From Cellulophaga sp. L1A9 (lineage in GTDB: Bacteria > Bacteroidota > Bacteroidia > Flavobacteriales > Flavobacteriaceae), in the NCBI RefSeq assembly GCF_009797025.1, contig NZ_CP047027.1, positions 3,162,001 to 3,226,000 on the forward strand: a stretch of DNA of 64,000 nucleotides, given 5' to 3'. The translations under genes and the position numbers were made by a program. Shown piece by piece: positions 1 to 9,332 of the stretch. Within the stretch, counting starts at the first letter, position 1. Each line of letters starts with the position of its first letter. The notes beneath the pieces were generated by a model. That model saw only the letters and a program-made list of their open reading frames with translations, made no database searches and was not told the origin of the DNA.

Positions 1-1
1 A

Positions 2-1225
2 GAAGAAATTGCAGATAATGGCACTGAAGATGATAACCCTCCTAATATTCTTTTAATTATAGCTGATGATATGGGTTTAGACGCGACGCCTAATTATCCT
101 ATTGGGAGTATAAAACCAAATATGCCAAACCTAGAGGGGTTAATGGCAAATGGGATTAAGTTTAATAATGTTTGGGCAAATCCTTTATGTAGTCCCACCA
201 GAGCAACAATGCTAACAGGTAAATACGGTACTCAGACAGGTATCACAAGAGTGGCGCAGACCCTTGTAAGTTCAGAGCATATTCTTCAAAATGATATGTC
301 TAATTATAACACCGCACTAATTGGTAAATGGCATCTTTCAACCGATGCTAGCCAGCCTACAACAATGGGAATAGATTATTTTGCAGGAATACTAAATGGT
401 ACCGTTCAAGATTATTACAATTGGAGCCTTGTAGAAAACTCAAATTCAGCTACAAGTACCGAGTATGTGACCTCAAAATTAACAGATTTATCTATAGATT
501 GGGTGAATGCTCAAGATGATCCTTGGTTTTTATGGTTAGCTTATAATGCACCTCATACTCCGTTTCATGTACCACCATCAAATTTACATAGCCAAGGAGA
601 TTTGCCTATAGACCAGGCAAGTATTGATGCCAATCCATTGCCTTATTTTTTAGCGGCGTTAGAGGCTATGGATTCTGAAATAGGAAGGCTTTTAGGAGCA
701 ATGAGTGCTGAGGTAAGAGACAATACCGTTATTATTTTTATAGGCGATAATGGGTCGCCAAACCAAGTTGCGCAAGAATATGATAGGTCTAGGGCAAAAG
801 GATCTATTTATCAAGGTGGTATAAATGTTCCGATGGTATTATCCGGTCAAGGTATCACTAGAACAAACATAGAAGAGAATAGTATCATAAATGCTACAGA
901 TTTATATAACACCATTTTAGAATTATCAGGAAATTCAACGAATTCAAATACAGATAGTAAGAGTTTTAAAAATGTTCTAACAGATTCAGGTGTAGGAAGT
1001 AGAGAATATGCGTTTTCAGAGGTTAGTTATAATGACGATACGCTTGATTATACGGTTAGATCTGCAACGTACAAGTATATGTTATTTAGAAATGGTACTG
1101 AAGCTCTTTATAATCTAGACTTAGATCCTCTTGAAATTACGAACTTACTTGATAATGCATTAAGTGAAGCGGAGATGGAGATTTATAACGAATTGACATC
1201 GGAGCTTCAGGAAATTGTTAATTAG
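2..1225 (+). CDS. S1-family (formylglycine) sulfatase, 5' end missing
   Basis: The reading frame is open from the first bases of the window, so the start lies outside it. The motif PPNILLIIADDMG at the left edge is the normal sulfatase N-terminus just after a signal peptide. The catalytic motif C-S-P-T-R is present (Cys codon 188-190), the form oxidised to formylglycine by an aerobic maturase. Further S1 motifs are GKWHLS, APHTPFHVP, IGDNG and AKGSIYQGGINVPM. The family hydrolyses sulfate esters, in marine Flavobacteriaceae usually on algal polysaccharides, in the periplasm or outside the cell. The substrate cannot be read from the sequence. The only maturase candidate in the window is at 16360-17490. 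It may be the edge of a polysaccharide utilisation locus, which is inference. Confidence 0.93.
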   Translation, partial: EEIADNGTEDDNPPNILLIIADDMGLDATPNYPIGSIKPNMPNLEGLMANGIKFNNVWANPLCSPTRATMLTGKYGTQTGITRVAQTLVSSEHILQNDMSNYNTALIGKWHLSTDASQPTTMGIDYFAGILNGTVQDYYNWSLVENSNSATSTEYVTSKLTDLSIDWVNAQDDPWFLWLAYNAPHTPFHVPPSNLHSQGDLPIDQASIDANPLPYFLAALEAMDSEIGRLLGAMSAEVRDNTVIIFIGDNGSPNQVAQEYDRSRAKGSIYQGGINVPMVLSGQGITRTNIEENSIINATDLYNTILELSGNSTNSNTDSKSFKNVLTDSGVGSREYAFSEVSYNDDTLDYTVRSATYKYMLFRNGTEALYNLDLDPLEITNLLDNALSEAEMEIYNELTSELQEIVN

Positions 1226-1343
1226 CATTAGACTTGAGTGTGAATGGATATTGCCTATACTACAGTTTAGTAGAGTTTAGCTAAGTCATTTAAAAATTGT
1301 TCTGAAGGAATGTTAGCCAGAGAAATTACAAAAGATTTAATGG

Positions 1344-2378
1344 TTAAGAGCTAAGGGTTGTAGATGCTCTTTGTATCAGGTCTGTTTGTAAAATAATCTC
1401 TTTTAGAGCAATGGGTTTATTCTTTTTTTTGCTTTTAATTTCTTTGTATAATTGCTTAAAGGCTGTTTTACCCATTAAAAATCCAGGTTGGTTTATTGTG
1501 GTTAAACTAGGAGATATGACCGAAGACATAAACCAATTGCTAAATCCTACTACAGCTATATCATTAGGGACCTGTATTCCTTTTTCTTGAAACGCTGTTA
1601 AAGCACCAATGGCAACTAGATCTGTGTTTATAAAGATGCCATCAACATTTTTGTGGTCTTCTAATAGTTGTAGCGCATTGGTTTTGCCTTCCTCAAAGCT
1701 CTTATCTCCACATTCACAGATGTAAACTAGAGAAGGATCATAATCCATGTGATTATCTAACAAGGCCTTCTTGTAGCCTAAAAAACGATCGATGGAATTC
1801 TGGGGTAATAAAGCACCTCTAAAATGCGCTATTTTCTTGCAGCCTATATCAATTAGATGTTGCGTAGCTTCATATGCAGCTTTACGATCATCAATAATAA
1901 CTTTAGAACAGCGTACTAATTTTGCAATTTTATCAAACATGACTAGTGGCTTGTCCTGAGCAACAATTTCGTTGAGGTGCATAAAATCTGCCGTACCATT
2001 AGCTAAGGATATAAGAATACCATCTACACGTTGCTGCATTAACAAATTAAGCTGCTTTTTTTCTAATTTATACGATTCATTAGACTGTAAAATAATTACT
2101 AAATATCCCTTCTTTTCTGCCTGCGAAATAATCCCTTTAATGACACTAGAAAAAAAATGATGCACTACCTCGGGTACTATTAAACCAATGGTTTTAGTCT
2201 CCTTATTACGTAAATTAACGGCCAAGCTATTAGGCTTGTAATTTAAAGTTTTAGCGAGTTCATGAACTAATGCTTTTGTTTTTTTGCTAACATCAGGATA
2301 ATCTTTCAGCGCTTTTGAAGCTGTAGATACAGATATGTTTAATTTTTGAGCTATTTCCTTTAATGTTACTGGCTTCAT
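1344..2378 (-). CDS. LacI/GalR-family transcriptional regulator
   Basis: A 344-residue protein with an N-terminal LacI helix-turn-helix (about residues 4-50, TLKEIAQKLNISVSTASKAL), the hinge NSLAVNLRNKETKTIGLIVP, and a periplasmic-binding-protein-like sugar-sensing domain to about residue 335. Length is typical. It is divergent from the kinase and GH13 phosphorylase genes at 2591-5297, so it probably controls them in response to a sugar or sugar phosphate. A palindrome of the expected kind lies in the shared intergenic region (2447-2460). The effector is unknown. Confidence 0.93.
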   Translation of the reverse strand: MKPVTLKEIAQKLNISVSTASKALKDYPDVSKKTKALVHELAKTLNYKPNSLAVNLRNKETKTIGLIVPEVVHHFFSSVIKGIISQAEKKGYLVIILQSNESYKLEKKQLNLLMQQRVDGILISLANGTADFMHLNEIVAQDKPLVMFDKIAKLVRCSKVIIDDRKAAYEATQHLIDIGCKKIAHFRGALLPQNSIDRFLGYKKALLDNHMDYDPSLVYICECGDKSFEEGKTNALQLLEDHKNVDGIFINTDLVAIGALTAFQEKGIQVPNDIAVVGFSNWFMSSVISPSLTTINQPGFLMGKTAFKQLYKEIKSKKKNKPIALKEIILQTDLIQRASTTLSS

Positions 2379-2446
2379 AAGCTAAATGTAGGTTTTGCTT
2401 TTTAAAGTAAGTTAGAAATAAAAATCGAAATCGTTTTAGTTCATTA

Positions 2447-2460
2447 CGAAATCAATTTCG
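2447..2460. promoter_or_regulatory. Candidate LacI-family operator
   Basis: CGAAATCAATTTCG has 6-base arms (CGAAAT and ATTTCG) around two central bases. It lies between the divergent lacI-type gene (start 2378) and the kinase gene (start 2591). A related half, CGAAATCG, sits about 20 bases to the left (2426-2433). Position and symmetry fit a LacI-type operator. Binding is inferred. Confidence 0.45.
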
Positions 2461-2590
2461 GAACCTAAAATGGTATAACAAGTTAATTATCATTTATCTT
2501 GGTAATCAATTCGGAGAAAGTGGCTATATTTTACTATAAGTCAGTGTCTTAAAACTAAACTAAATAACATAGTATTTTAAAACCAAAAAC

Positions 2591-3529
2591 TTGAAAACAA
2601 AACCAAGAACGATAGACATTCTCTGTGTAGGTGAAATTCTTATAGATTTTATAGGCCATCAATCCGGAATGGGTATTGATAATACCAGAGATTACCACAG
2701 ATATTTAGGAGGCTCTCCTACCAATGTAGCGATGAATGCAGCACGATTAGGACTAAACCCCGCGCTTGTGGCTTCCGTTGGAGATGATGGTTTTGGGTCT
2801 TATATTTTTAAACGATTAGATGAGGTGGGGATTTCGACAAAATACATCAGTCAGAAAAAGAACAAACCCACCAGTGTCATCTTTGTTTCGAGAACAGCGG
2901 GTACGCCAGATTTTATTCCGTTTAGACAAGCCGATAAAGAAATCAAAGAAAGCCAATTAAGTAAAGCCTTATTATTAGATAGTAAAATATTTCATACCAC
3001 GTGTTTTGCCCTAAGTAAAAACCCTGCCCAAGCTACGATTCTTAAAAAAGCTCAAGAAGCTTTTGAATTGGGGTGTCAATTGAGTATCGATGTGAATTAC
3101 GCAAGAAAACTTTGGAAGAGTAGGGCAGAAGCACTAAAGGTTATTAAAGCCTATTGCAAATTTAACCCACTTGTTAAAATTAGTGAGGACGATATGCTTC
3201 GCTTGTTTAAGAAAGAAGTACCACATGATGAAATTTTTAATTTCTTTCATTCTGAGGGTGTTGCTACAGTTTGTTTAACCTTAGGAAGTAAAGGCGTTAA
3301 GCTATCAAAACAAGGCTATGGTGTCATCACTTTACCGGCAATTAAGGTAGACAAAATTATGGATGCCACCGGTGCAGGAGATGCTTTTTGGTCAGGATTT
3401 TTATTTGCTTATATCAATGAAAAGCCTATTGAAAAGTGCTTAGAAGTGGCTCTTAAATTGGCGGCATTAAAGCTTCAAAATGTAGGGCGACTTCCTGATA
3501 ATATTAATATTATTTCAGAATTATTATAA
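2591..3529 (+). CDS. PfkB-family carbohydrate kinase, probable fructokinase
   Basis: A 312-residue ribokinase-fold kinase. The opening ILCVGEILIDF, the glycine-rich GGSPTNVAMNAARLG (residues 40-54) and the signature DATGAGDAFWSGF (from residue 258, catalytic Asp264) are all present. The start is TTG at 2591: the first internal ATG (Met27) would remove the first strand of the fold, and no ATG lies upstream in frame close by. It precedes the GH13_18 phosphorylase by 46 bases. If that enzyme splits sucrose into glucose 1-phosphate and fructose, this kinase would make fructose 6-phosphate. Sugar specificity is inferred from context. Confidence 0.88.
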   Translation: MKTKPRTIDILCVGEILIDFIGHQSGMGIDNTRDYHRYLGGSPTNVAMNAARLGLNPALVASVGDDGFGSYIFKRLDEVGISTKYISQKKNKPTSVIFVSRTAGTPDFIPFRQADKEIKESQLSKALLLDSKIFHTTCFALSKNPAQATILKKAQEAFELGCQLSIDVNYARKLWKSRAEALKVIKAYCKFNPLVKISEDDMLRLFKKEVPHDEIFNFFHSEGVATVCLTLGSKGVKLSKQGYGVITLPAIKVDKIMDATGAGDAFWSGFLFAYINEKPIEKCLEVALKLAALKLQNVGRLPDNINIISELL

Positions 3530-3575
3530 TCAGCCCATTAAATAAAAATGCAACTAGTTATCATAAAACCCAGAT

Positions 3576-5297
3576 ATGACAGATATTAGAAATGGTGTAA
3601 TGTTAAATGCTTACCCAGATAGCATCGGAAACAAACTAAGCGATACCGTTAAAGTGTTGCAAATGCCAGAATTTAAAGATGTTTTTTCGTTATTCTATGT
3701 GTTGCCAACGTTTTTTAATAGTGATTTAGATCGCGGTTTTTCTATTATAGATTATAACTTTAATGAAGCATTAGTTACCAAAGAAGACCTTAAAGCTTTA
3801 GACGCATTGCGCATTATGCTCAAGTTTGATATTGTTTTGAATCACCTATCCGTGGCTTCCCCTCAATTTAAAGATATGTTGCAGCACGGTAAGGCATCAA
3901 AATACAAGGACTTTTTTATTGATTGGAATCAGTTTTGGGAGGGCAATGGTGAGCTAGCCGAAAATGGAGTGATTATACCTGATCCTAGACATTTGAATAA
4001 GTTATTCATGCGTAAATCTGGACTTCCTATTCTCAAAGTTATTTTCCCAGACGGAACAGAAAAACCCTATTGGAATACCTTTTATCAAGAAATTAAGTAT
4101 CAGCCAATAGCAATAGGTGATTTATCTAATTTAAATGTATCAGAGAAAGTAGCAGTAGCTATTTGTGAAACTATCAATGCAGCGATAGCGACCCAACAAG
4201 ATTTTAAAATTCTTGACTTAGGTACAGCAGAAATATATAAAGACCAGATCCTAGCAATTATAGAAAAGAAGCGCTCGTATTTAGGGCAGATGGATGTAAA
4301 TGCAAAGTCGCCTTTAGTATGGGAGTTTTATAAAGAAACCTTGCAGAAAGTACGAAGCTATGGGTGTAAAGTACTTCGGCTAGATGCTTTTGCATATTTG
4401 CATAAAGAAGTAGGGCAAACTAATTTTTTTAATATTCCAGGAACTTGGGATTATTTAGAGCGCATTAATAAAATTGCACAAGAAAATGAGTTACAACTTT
4501 TACCAGAAATCCATGCGGAATACGGATTACATCTTCATGATGAGGTAGCAGCTAAAGGATACGTTATTTATGATTTTTTCTTGCCAGGCTTAACAATTCA
4601 TGCGTTAGAAAAAGGTACGAATACGGCTATTCTAAAATGGGCGAATGAGATAGTTGCTAAAAATTATACTACCGTAAACATGTTAGGATGCCATGATGGT
4701 ATTCCTGTGCTAGACCTTAAAGGAAAAGAAGTACAGGGTGTTTATCAAGAAGGCCTATTATTAGATAAAGAAATAGAAGAGATTATGGACACCATTATTG
4801 CGCGCGGTGGCAGAGTTAAAAACCTTTATGATCCATCAGGGAAGAAAATTTCTTACTACCAAGTCAATGCTACTTTTTACAGTGCATTAGGAGAAAGTGA
4901 TCAGAAATTAGTATTGGCAAGGGCCATTCAACTATTTATGCCAGGGACTCCTCAGATTTGGTATTTAGATTTATTTGCTGGTAAAAATAATTATGAAGCT
5001 GCTGATCATGGCGGCAGTGGAGGTCATAAAGAAATAAATAGAACGACCTTATCTCTTGAAGCTATTCATAAAGGTTTAGAAAAACCAGTAGTACTAAAAC
5101 AATTGAAGTTGTTGCGTTTGAGAAATACAAATGTTGCTTTTACGGGAAAAATGGCGATTGCAGAAACTGCGGAGCAAGAGTTAGATATTTCATGGGTTAA
5201 AGGTCTTGATAGCGTGCAACTAAAAGCTAATCTTTCTACGTATAAATTTGAAATAATTATAACCAGTAAGGATGAAATAGAAGTGCTTCATTTTTAG
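3576..5297 (+). CDS. GH13 subfamily 18 phosphorylase, sucrose-phosphorylase-like
   Basis: A 573-residue glycoside hydrolase family 13 protein. GCKVLRLDAFAYLHKEVG carries the nucleophile Asp270, LLPEIHAEYG the acid/base Glu311, and NMLGCHDGIPVLDL the His373-Asp374 pair, all in the style of subfamily 18. That subfamily converts an alpha-glucoside plus phosphate to glucose 1-phosphate and the aglycone; members act on sucrose, sucrose 6'-phosphate, glucosylglycerol or glucosylglycerate. There is no signal peptide, so it is cytoplasmic. It is longer than the usual roughly 480-500 residues because about 60 extra residues (around 174-238) precede the nucleophile strand. The adjacent fructokinase-like gene favours sucrose or a sucrose-like substrate; glucosylglycerol remains possible. 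Confidence 0.85.
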   Translation: MTDIRNGVMLNAYPDSIGNKLSDTVKVLQMPEFKDVFSLFYVLPTFFNSDLDRGFSIIDYNFNEALVTKEDLKALDALRIMLKFDIVLNHLSVASPQFKDMLQHGKASKYKDFFIDWNQFWEGNGELAENGVIIPDPRHLNKLFMRKSGLPILKVIFPDGTEKPYWNTFYQEIKYQPIAIGDLSNLNVSEKVAVAICETINAAIATQQDFKILDLGTAEIYKDQILAIIEKKRSYLGQMDVNAKSPLVWEFYKETLQKVRSYGCKVLRLDAFAYLHKEVGQTNFFNIPGTWDYLERINKIAQENELQLLPEIHAEYGLHLHDEVAAKGYVIYDFFLPGLTIHALEKGTNTAILKWANEIVAKNYTTVNMLGCHDGIPVLDLKGKEVQGVYQEGLLLDKEIEEIMDTIIARGGRVKNLYDPSGKKISYYQVNATFYSALGESDQKLVLARAIQLFMPGTPQIWYLDLFAGKNNYEAADHGGSGGHKEINRTTLSLEAIHKGLEKPVVLKQLKLLRLRNTNVAFTGKMAIAETAEQELDISWVKGLDSVQLKANLSTYKFEIIITSKDEIEVLHF

Positions 5298-5536
5298 GAT
5301 TGTATGCTTTAAAAATTTATCAACGGATACTTCCTATTTTTTAAGGTGCTGGAAAATGCGTAACTTTATTTTTTTACGCTCTGGAAGATTACTTTTTTTA
5401 ACATATCTAGCGCTGTAATTTGTTGTAAGCTATTGTGTTATATGGGATTTATTTTTTTACAGCCTATTGAAATTTTAACACACAGCGAACCAATAAAAAA
5501 AATACATTTGACACGGCAATAATTTGCGTTTTAATT

Positions 5537-6454
5537 ATGAAGAAGAACTCACTACTTGTAGTTTTAATAGTACTCATCAGTACTTCACTTTTTGCGCAAG
5601 ATGAACTGCCTATTCGTATTCCAGATACAGAAATTAAAAGTCTTCCTAGTGTCTTCAATAAATCATTACAAACTAACCTTGAAAAAGAATTAAAATTGAA
5701 TCCGCAGTGGAGGAAATTAATCGCAGAAAAGAAAATGGCTGTTGGTGTCGTAGATTTAAGCAATCCAGGGAATACAAGATTCGCAAGAATCAACGGAAAT
5801 CATATGATGTATGCTGCTAGTTTGCCTAAAATTGCCATTCTTTTAGCGGCTATGGATGCTATTGAAAAAGGCCAGTTAAAAGAAACTAAGGAAGTTAAGG
5901 CAGATATGCGTTTAATGATTAGTAAATCTAACAACCAAGCCTCTACTAGAATGATAGATCGTGTGGGGTATAAGAAAATTGAAGATGTCATGACAGATCC
6001 TAAATATGCGTTTTATGATGAGCATAAAGGAGGAGGTCTTTGGGTAGGAAAACGCTACGGTGGTGGTGGTGATACGAATAGAGAGCCCCTAAAAAACTTA
6101 AGTCATGCAGCTACGGTTACGCAAGTTTGTAGGTATTATTATTTACTAGCTAATGGGAAATTAGTGAACGAAAATCGTTCTAAGCAAATGTTGGCCATTA
6201 TGGAAAATCCAGACTTGCATCACAAATTTGTAAATACCCTAGATCAAATTGCTCCTGATGCTCGTTTGTTCAGAAAATCTGGTTCTTGGCGTACTTTTCA
6301 TTCAGATTCTATATTGGTTTGGGGAGATGATCCTGACCGCCGTTATATCTTAGTAGCATTAATAGATGATGCTAATGGAGAACAGATTATTAGAGATTTA
6401 GTGAAACCAGTAGAAAAAGTTTTAAAAAAGAGAATATCTTTGGCTAGTAACTAG
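5537..6454 (+). CDS. Exported class A beta-lactamase-like serine hydrolase
   Basis: A 305-residue protein with a signal peptide ending SLFAQ (residues 1-21). It has the three hallmarks of penicillin-interacting serine enzymes: S95-L-P-K98 as SxxK, S131-N-N133 as SxN, and K247-S-G249 as the KTG-box equivalent. It should act in the periplasm on peptidoglycan peptides or a related amide or ester. A true beta-lactamase would normally have an ExxLN motif and KTG, which are not clear here, so resistance is not implied. It is followed after 18 bases by the nucleotide-transporter-like gene in the same orientation, suggesting co-transcription. Confidence 0.82.
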   Translation: MKKNSLLVVLIVLISTSLFAQDELPIRIPDTEIKSLPSVFNKSLQTNLEKELKLNPQWRKLIAEKKMAVGVVDLSNPGNTRFARINGNHMMYAASLPKIAILLAAMDAIEKGQLKETKEVKADMRLMISKSNNQASTRMIDRVGYKKIEDVMTDPKYAFYDEHKGGGLWVGKRYGGGGDTNREPLKNLSHAATVTQVCRYYYLLANGKLVNENRSKQMLAIMENPDLHHKFVNTLDQIAPDARLFRKSGSWRTFHSDSILVWGDDPDRRYILVALIDDANGEQIIRDLVKPVEKVLKKRISLASN

Positions 6455-6472
6455 CACTATTTTAAACCTTTC

Positions 6473-9286
6473 ATGCTCCTAAACTTAATTAAGAAAACAT
6501 TTGATATAAGAGAAGGAGAGTTTAAAATTTCTTTCTATATGTTGGCGTATATATTTTTGGTAATAGCTTCTTTGCTAATTATCAAGCCAACAGTAAATGC
6601 TTTATTTTTATCGGAATTAGGCGTAGAAAATCTTCCTTTAGCATTTCTTTTAGTTGCCGCAACTGCCATTGTAAGTTCCTATGGGTATTCTAGAGCCTTA
6701 GCGCGCTTTTCACTTAAAAAAATAATTAGATTTACTTTATCAGTTTCTATAATCCTTAGTATTGTTCTTGCATTACTGCTGAGGTTTCATTATTTAAATA
6801 AATGGGCACTCTACTTTTTTTATGTGTGGGTAGCCATTCATGCCGTTCTCTCAGCATCACAGTTTTGGGTCATGGCAAATTTGGTATATAATGCCAGAGA
6901 AGCCAAGCGTTTGTTTGGGTTTATTGGTTCTGGAGCTATTCTAGGCGGAATTTTAGGAGGGTACTTAACGTCTTTATTAGCGCCTCTTATTGGTAATGAA
7001 AATGTGATATTCATTGCCGCTTTATTTTTAGGAATTTGTATCGCCTTGCTAAATAAAATATGGAAAGCCAGAATTATTAAACTAAATACATTTAAGCAGA
7101 AGAAGCGCACTGGAGTAAGGGAAGTAAAACCAATTACATTAATTAAAAATTCTAAGCACTTAACCTATCTAGCCGGTATTGTGGGGATTAGTGTTATTGT
7201 TGCTAAACTGGTAGACTATTTGTACAGTGATTTTGCTTCTGCACGTATTCCAGACCCAGATGAGCTGACTTCTTTCTTTGCTTTTTGGTTTTCCACTTTC
7301 AATTTATTGTCATTATTAATTCAATTATTTTTTACTCAACGAGTCGTAGGTATTTGGGGTGTTGGTTTTTCTTTGATGTTGTTGCCTTTAGGAATATTCA
7401 TGGGAGCAGCATTATTTTTTGTTGTTCCAGAATTGTCGGTAATCATTTTTATTAAAGCTGTAGATGGTACATTAAAACAATCTATTCATAAGAGTGCTAC
7501 GGAACTGTTATCCTTACCATTGCCCTTTGATCTTAAAAACAAAACAAAGTCTTTTATTGATGTTGTTGTAGATAGTGTAGCTACCGGTATTGCAGGTTTT
7601 ATTTTAATTTTCGCCATCAAGGGACTCGATTTACCCATATATTATATTACGTCAATAATTATACTTCTTGTAGGGATTTGGATGTTTTTTATTTATAAAG
7701 TTAGAAAAGAATACTTTCAAACGTTTAGAGAAAACCTTGCCGAGTTAGCCAATATTAAAATAAAAGATACTTCCGTTGTAAAGAATGTTTCTGTAGTAGA
7801 AGGTATGAAGACGGTATTTAAATCAGGATCAGAATCTCAGATCTTATTTATGTTACAAAAACTTCAGGAAATCAATGACAAGCGATTTATAAAAGAAGTT
7901 GAGCTATTAGTAGACCATCCTTCTCTTAAAGTAAAAACAGCAGCAATCCAAAGCCTTTATTTTTTGAATAGTAATAGTATGATTTCTCAAATACCTGAGT
8001 TACTCAAAAGTGAGGATGAGGATTTAGTAGAAGCTACATTGGCATACTTGTTATTGCACGCTCAGAAAAATGAAACTATTGTGTTTGATGCTTATTTGGA
8101 TGATAAAAATTCATTAATAGCAACTACAGCATTGCTGTGTTTGGCACGTGAGTCTAGAGATAATTACTCTTTACGTTCTACTTATAAGCTTACGGAGCGC
8201 ATAGCAAGAGAGATTGCAGCGGTTAAAGAAAATGAAGCAGCTATAGACCGATTGCAGATTCTATTGAAAACAATAGGGGCTGCTAATATTGCAGGCTTTC
8301 ATGACATCCTAAAAGAATACCTATTGCACTCTTCGGAAGCGGTACAGAAAACGGCCATTTATGCCGCAGGACAAACTTTAAGTCCGGAGTTTATTCCTTT
8401 ACTTGTTGGTTTTTTGCCCAATAAAAACTTAAGGAATACAACAGTGTTAGCGCTTCAAAACTACGGCCAGCAAATACAGCCTACTTTGTTAGACATGGTC
8501 AAGGCGCATACGGTTTCTATTGAAATAGCTCGGTTTATTCCACTAGTATTTAAAGCGTTTCATTCTCAAGATTCAGTCCGCAATCTTTTCCATTTATTAG
8601 AAGATAAAGATCTGGCGGTACGGCTATCGGCAATTAGAGCTTTAAGTGATTTAAAGACCGATTTTCCGAACCTTCATTTTAATAATGCTAAAATTGTTTC
8701 TAGTATTTATGAGGAATGTAAATTGTATCATAATACCTTATCTGCTATGCATACGCAGATTATTGTTTCTTATCGAAATAGGAAAAAAACAAAAGAAATA
8801 GTTTCTGAATCAGAGCGAGATGCCCGTGCAAGTTTATTGGAATTATTAGAGCGTAGACTAGATGCAGGTTTAGAGCGTATTTTTAAATTATTAGGTTTAA
8901 AATATAAGCAGAATGATATTACCATTGCCTATGCTGGTTTGGTGAGTGAAAAACAGGAGGCAAGAACCAATGCTATAGAATTTTTAGATAATTTACTTTC
9001 AGGAGAATTAAAACGAAAATTACTTCCTATTATAGAGAGTAGTGCTATAGATGTAACTTCTGAAGAAGTAATACATCAATTTAAGCAAAAAATATTAACA
9101 GAATTAGAATGCTTTCAATTGCTATTAGAAGCTAATGATCAGAAACTAAAACTTGCTGTTTTCTTTTTGATTGGAAAACAACAAAATAAAAAATATATTC
9201 CCTTGCTCGAAAAGTATTTGGAAGATGAGAATTTCAAAATCAAATCTTTTGCAAAAGAAGCTCTAGAAGAGTTATATAAAATATAG
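6473..9286 (+). CDS. ATP/ADP-translocase-like membrane transporter fused to HEAT repeats
   Basis: A 937-residue protein. Residues 1 to about 425 form a 12-helix carrier related to the Npt/Tlc nucleotide transporters: KPTVNALFLSELGVENLP near the first helices and AREAKRLFGFIGSGAILGG before helix 5 are characteristic. Residues from about 440 to the end are soluble helical HEAT-like repeats (for example DHPSLKVKTAAIQSLYFL and EDKDLAVRLSAIRALSDL). Rickettsial and chlamydial relatives exchange ATP for ADP, but free-living bacterial homologues with HEAT tails have unknown substrates. The start 18 bases after the serine hydrolase stop implies an operon. Function in nucleotide transport is only suggested by homology. 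Confidence 0.85.
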   Translation: MLLNLIKKTFDIREGEFKISFYMLAYIFLVIASLLIIKPTVNALFLSELGVENLPLAFLLVAATAIVSSYGYSRALARFSLKKIIRFTLSVSIILSIVLALLLRFHYLNKWALYFFYVWVAIHAVLSASQFWVMANLVYNAREAKRLFGFIGSGAILGGILGGYLTSLLAPLIGNENVIFIAALFLGICIALLNKIWKARIIKLNTFKQKKRTGVREVKPITLIKNSKHLTYLAGIVGISVIVAKLVDYLYSDFASARIPDPDELTSFFAFWFSTFNLLSLLIQLFFTQRVVGIWGVGFSLMLLPLGIFMGAALFFVVPELSVIIFIKAVDGTLKQSIHKSATELLSLPLPFDLKNKTKSFIDVVVDSVATGIAGFILIFAIKGLDLPIYYITSIIILLVGIWMFFIYKVRKEYFQTFRENLAELANIKIKDTSVVKNVSVVEGMKTVFKSGSESQILFMLQKLQEINDKRFIKEVELLVDHPSLKVKTAAIQSLYFLNSNSMISQIPELLKSEDEDLVEATLAYLLLHAQKNETIVFDAYLDDKNSLIATTALLCLARESRDNYSLRSTYKLTERIAREIAAVKENEAAIDRLQILLKTIGAANIAGFHDILKEYLLHSSEAVQKTAIYAAGQTLSPEFIPLLVGFLPNKNLRNTTVLALQNYGQQIQPTLLDMVKAHTVSIEIARFIPLVFKAFHSQDSVRNLFHLLEDKDLAVRLSAIRALSDLKTDFPNLHFNNAKIVSSIYEECKLYHNTLSAMHTQIIVSYRNRKKTKEIVSESERDARASLLELLERRLDAGLERIFKLLGLKYKQNDITIAYAGLVSEKQEARTNAIEFLDNLLSGELKRKLLPIIESSAIDVTSEEVIHQFKQKILTELECFQLLLEANDQKLKLAVFFLIGKQQNKKYIPLLEKYLEDENFKIKSFAKEALEELYKI

Positions 9287-9323
9287 GTATAGCTGTCTTT
9301 CTAATTTTAAAGAAAGCTATACC
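9286..9323. terminator. Stem between convergent genes, possible terminator
   Basis: GGTATAGCT (9286-9294) pairs with AGCTATACC (9315-9323) and CTTTCT with AGAAAG inside it, giving a long hairpin exactly between the converging HEAT-transporter and SDR genes. There is no long T-tract, so termination efficiency is uncertain. Confidence 0.45.
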
Positions 9324-9332
9324 CAAGCCTTG

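Noticed and set aside
5464..5793. Minus-strand open frame of 109 codons across the start of the serine hydrolase gene
   Set aside because: It lies opposite a gene with a signal peptide and catalytic motifs, and its translation has no recognisable domain.
5537..6454. Antibiotic-resistance beta-lactamase
   Set aside because: It has SxxK, SxN and KSG, but no clear Glu166-type omega-loop motif; a wall-related hydrolase is as likely.
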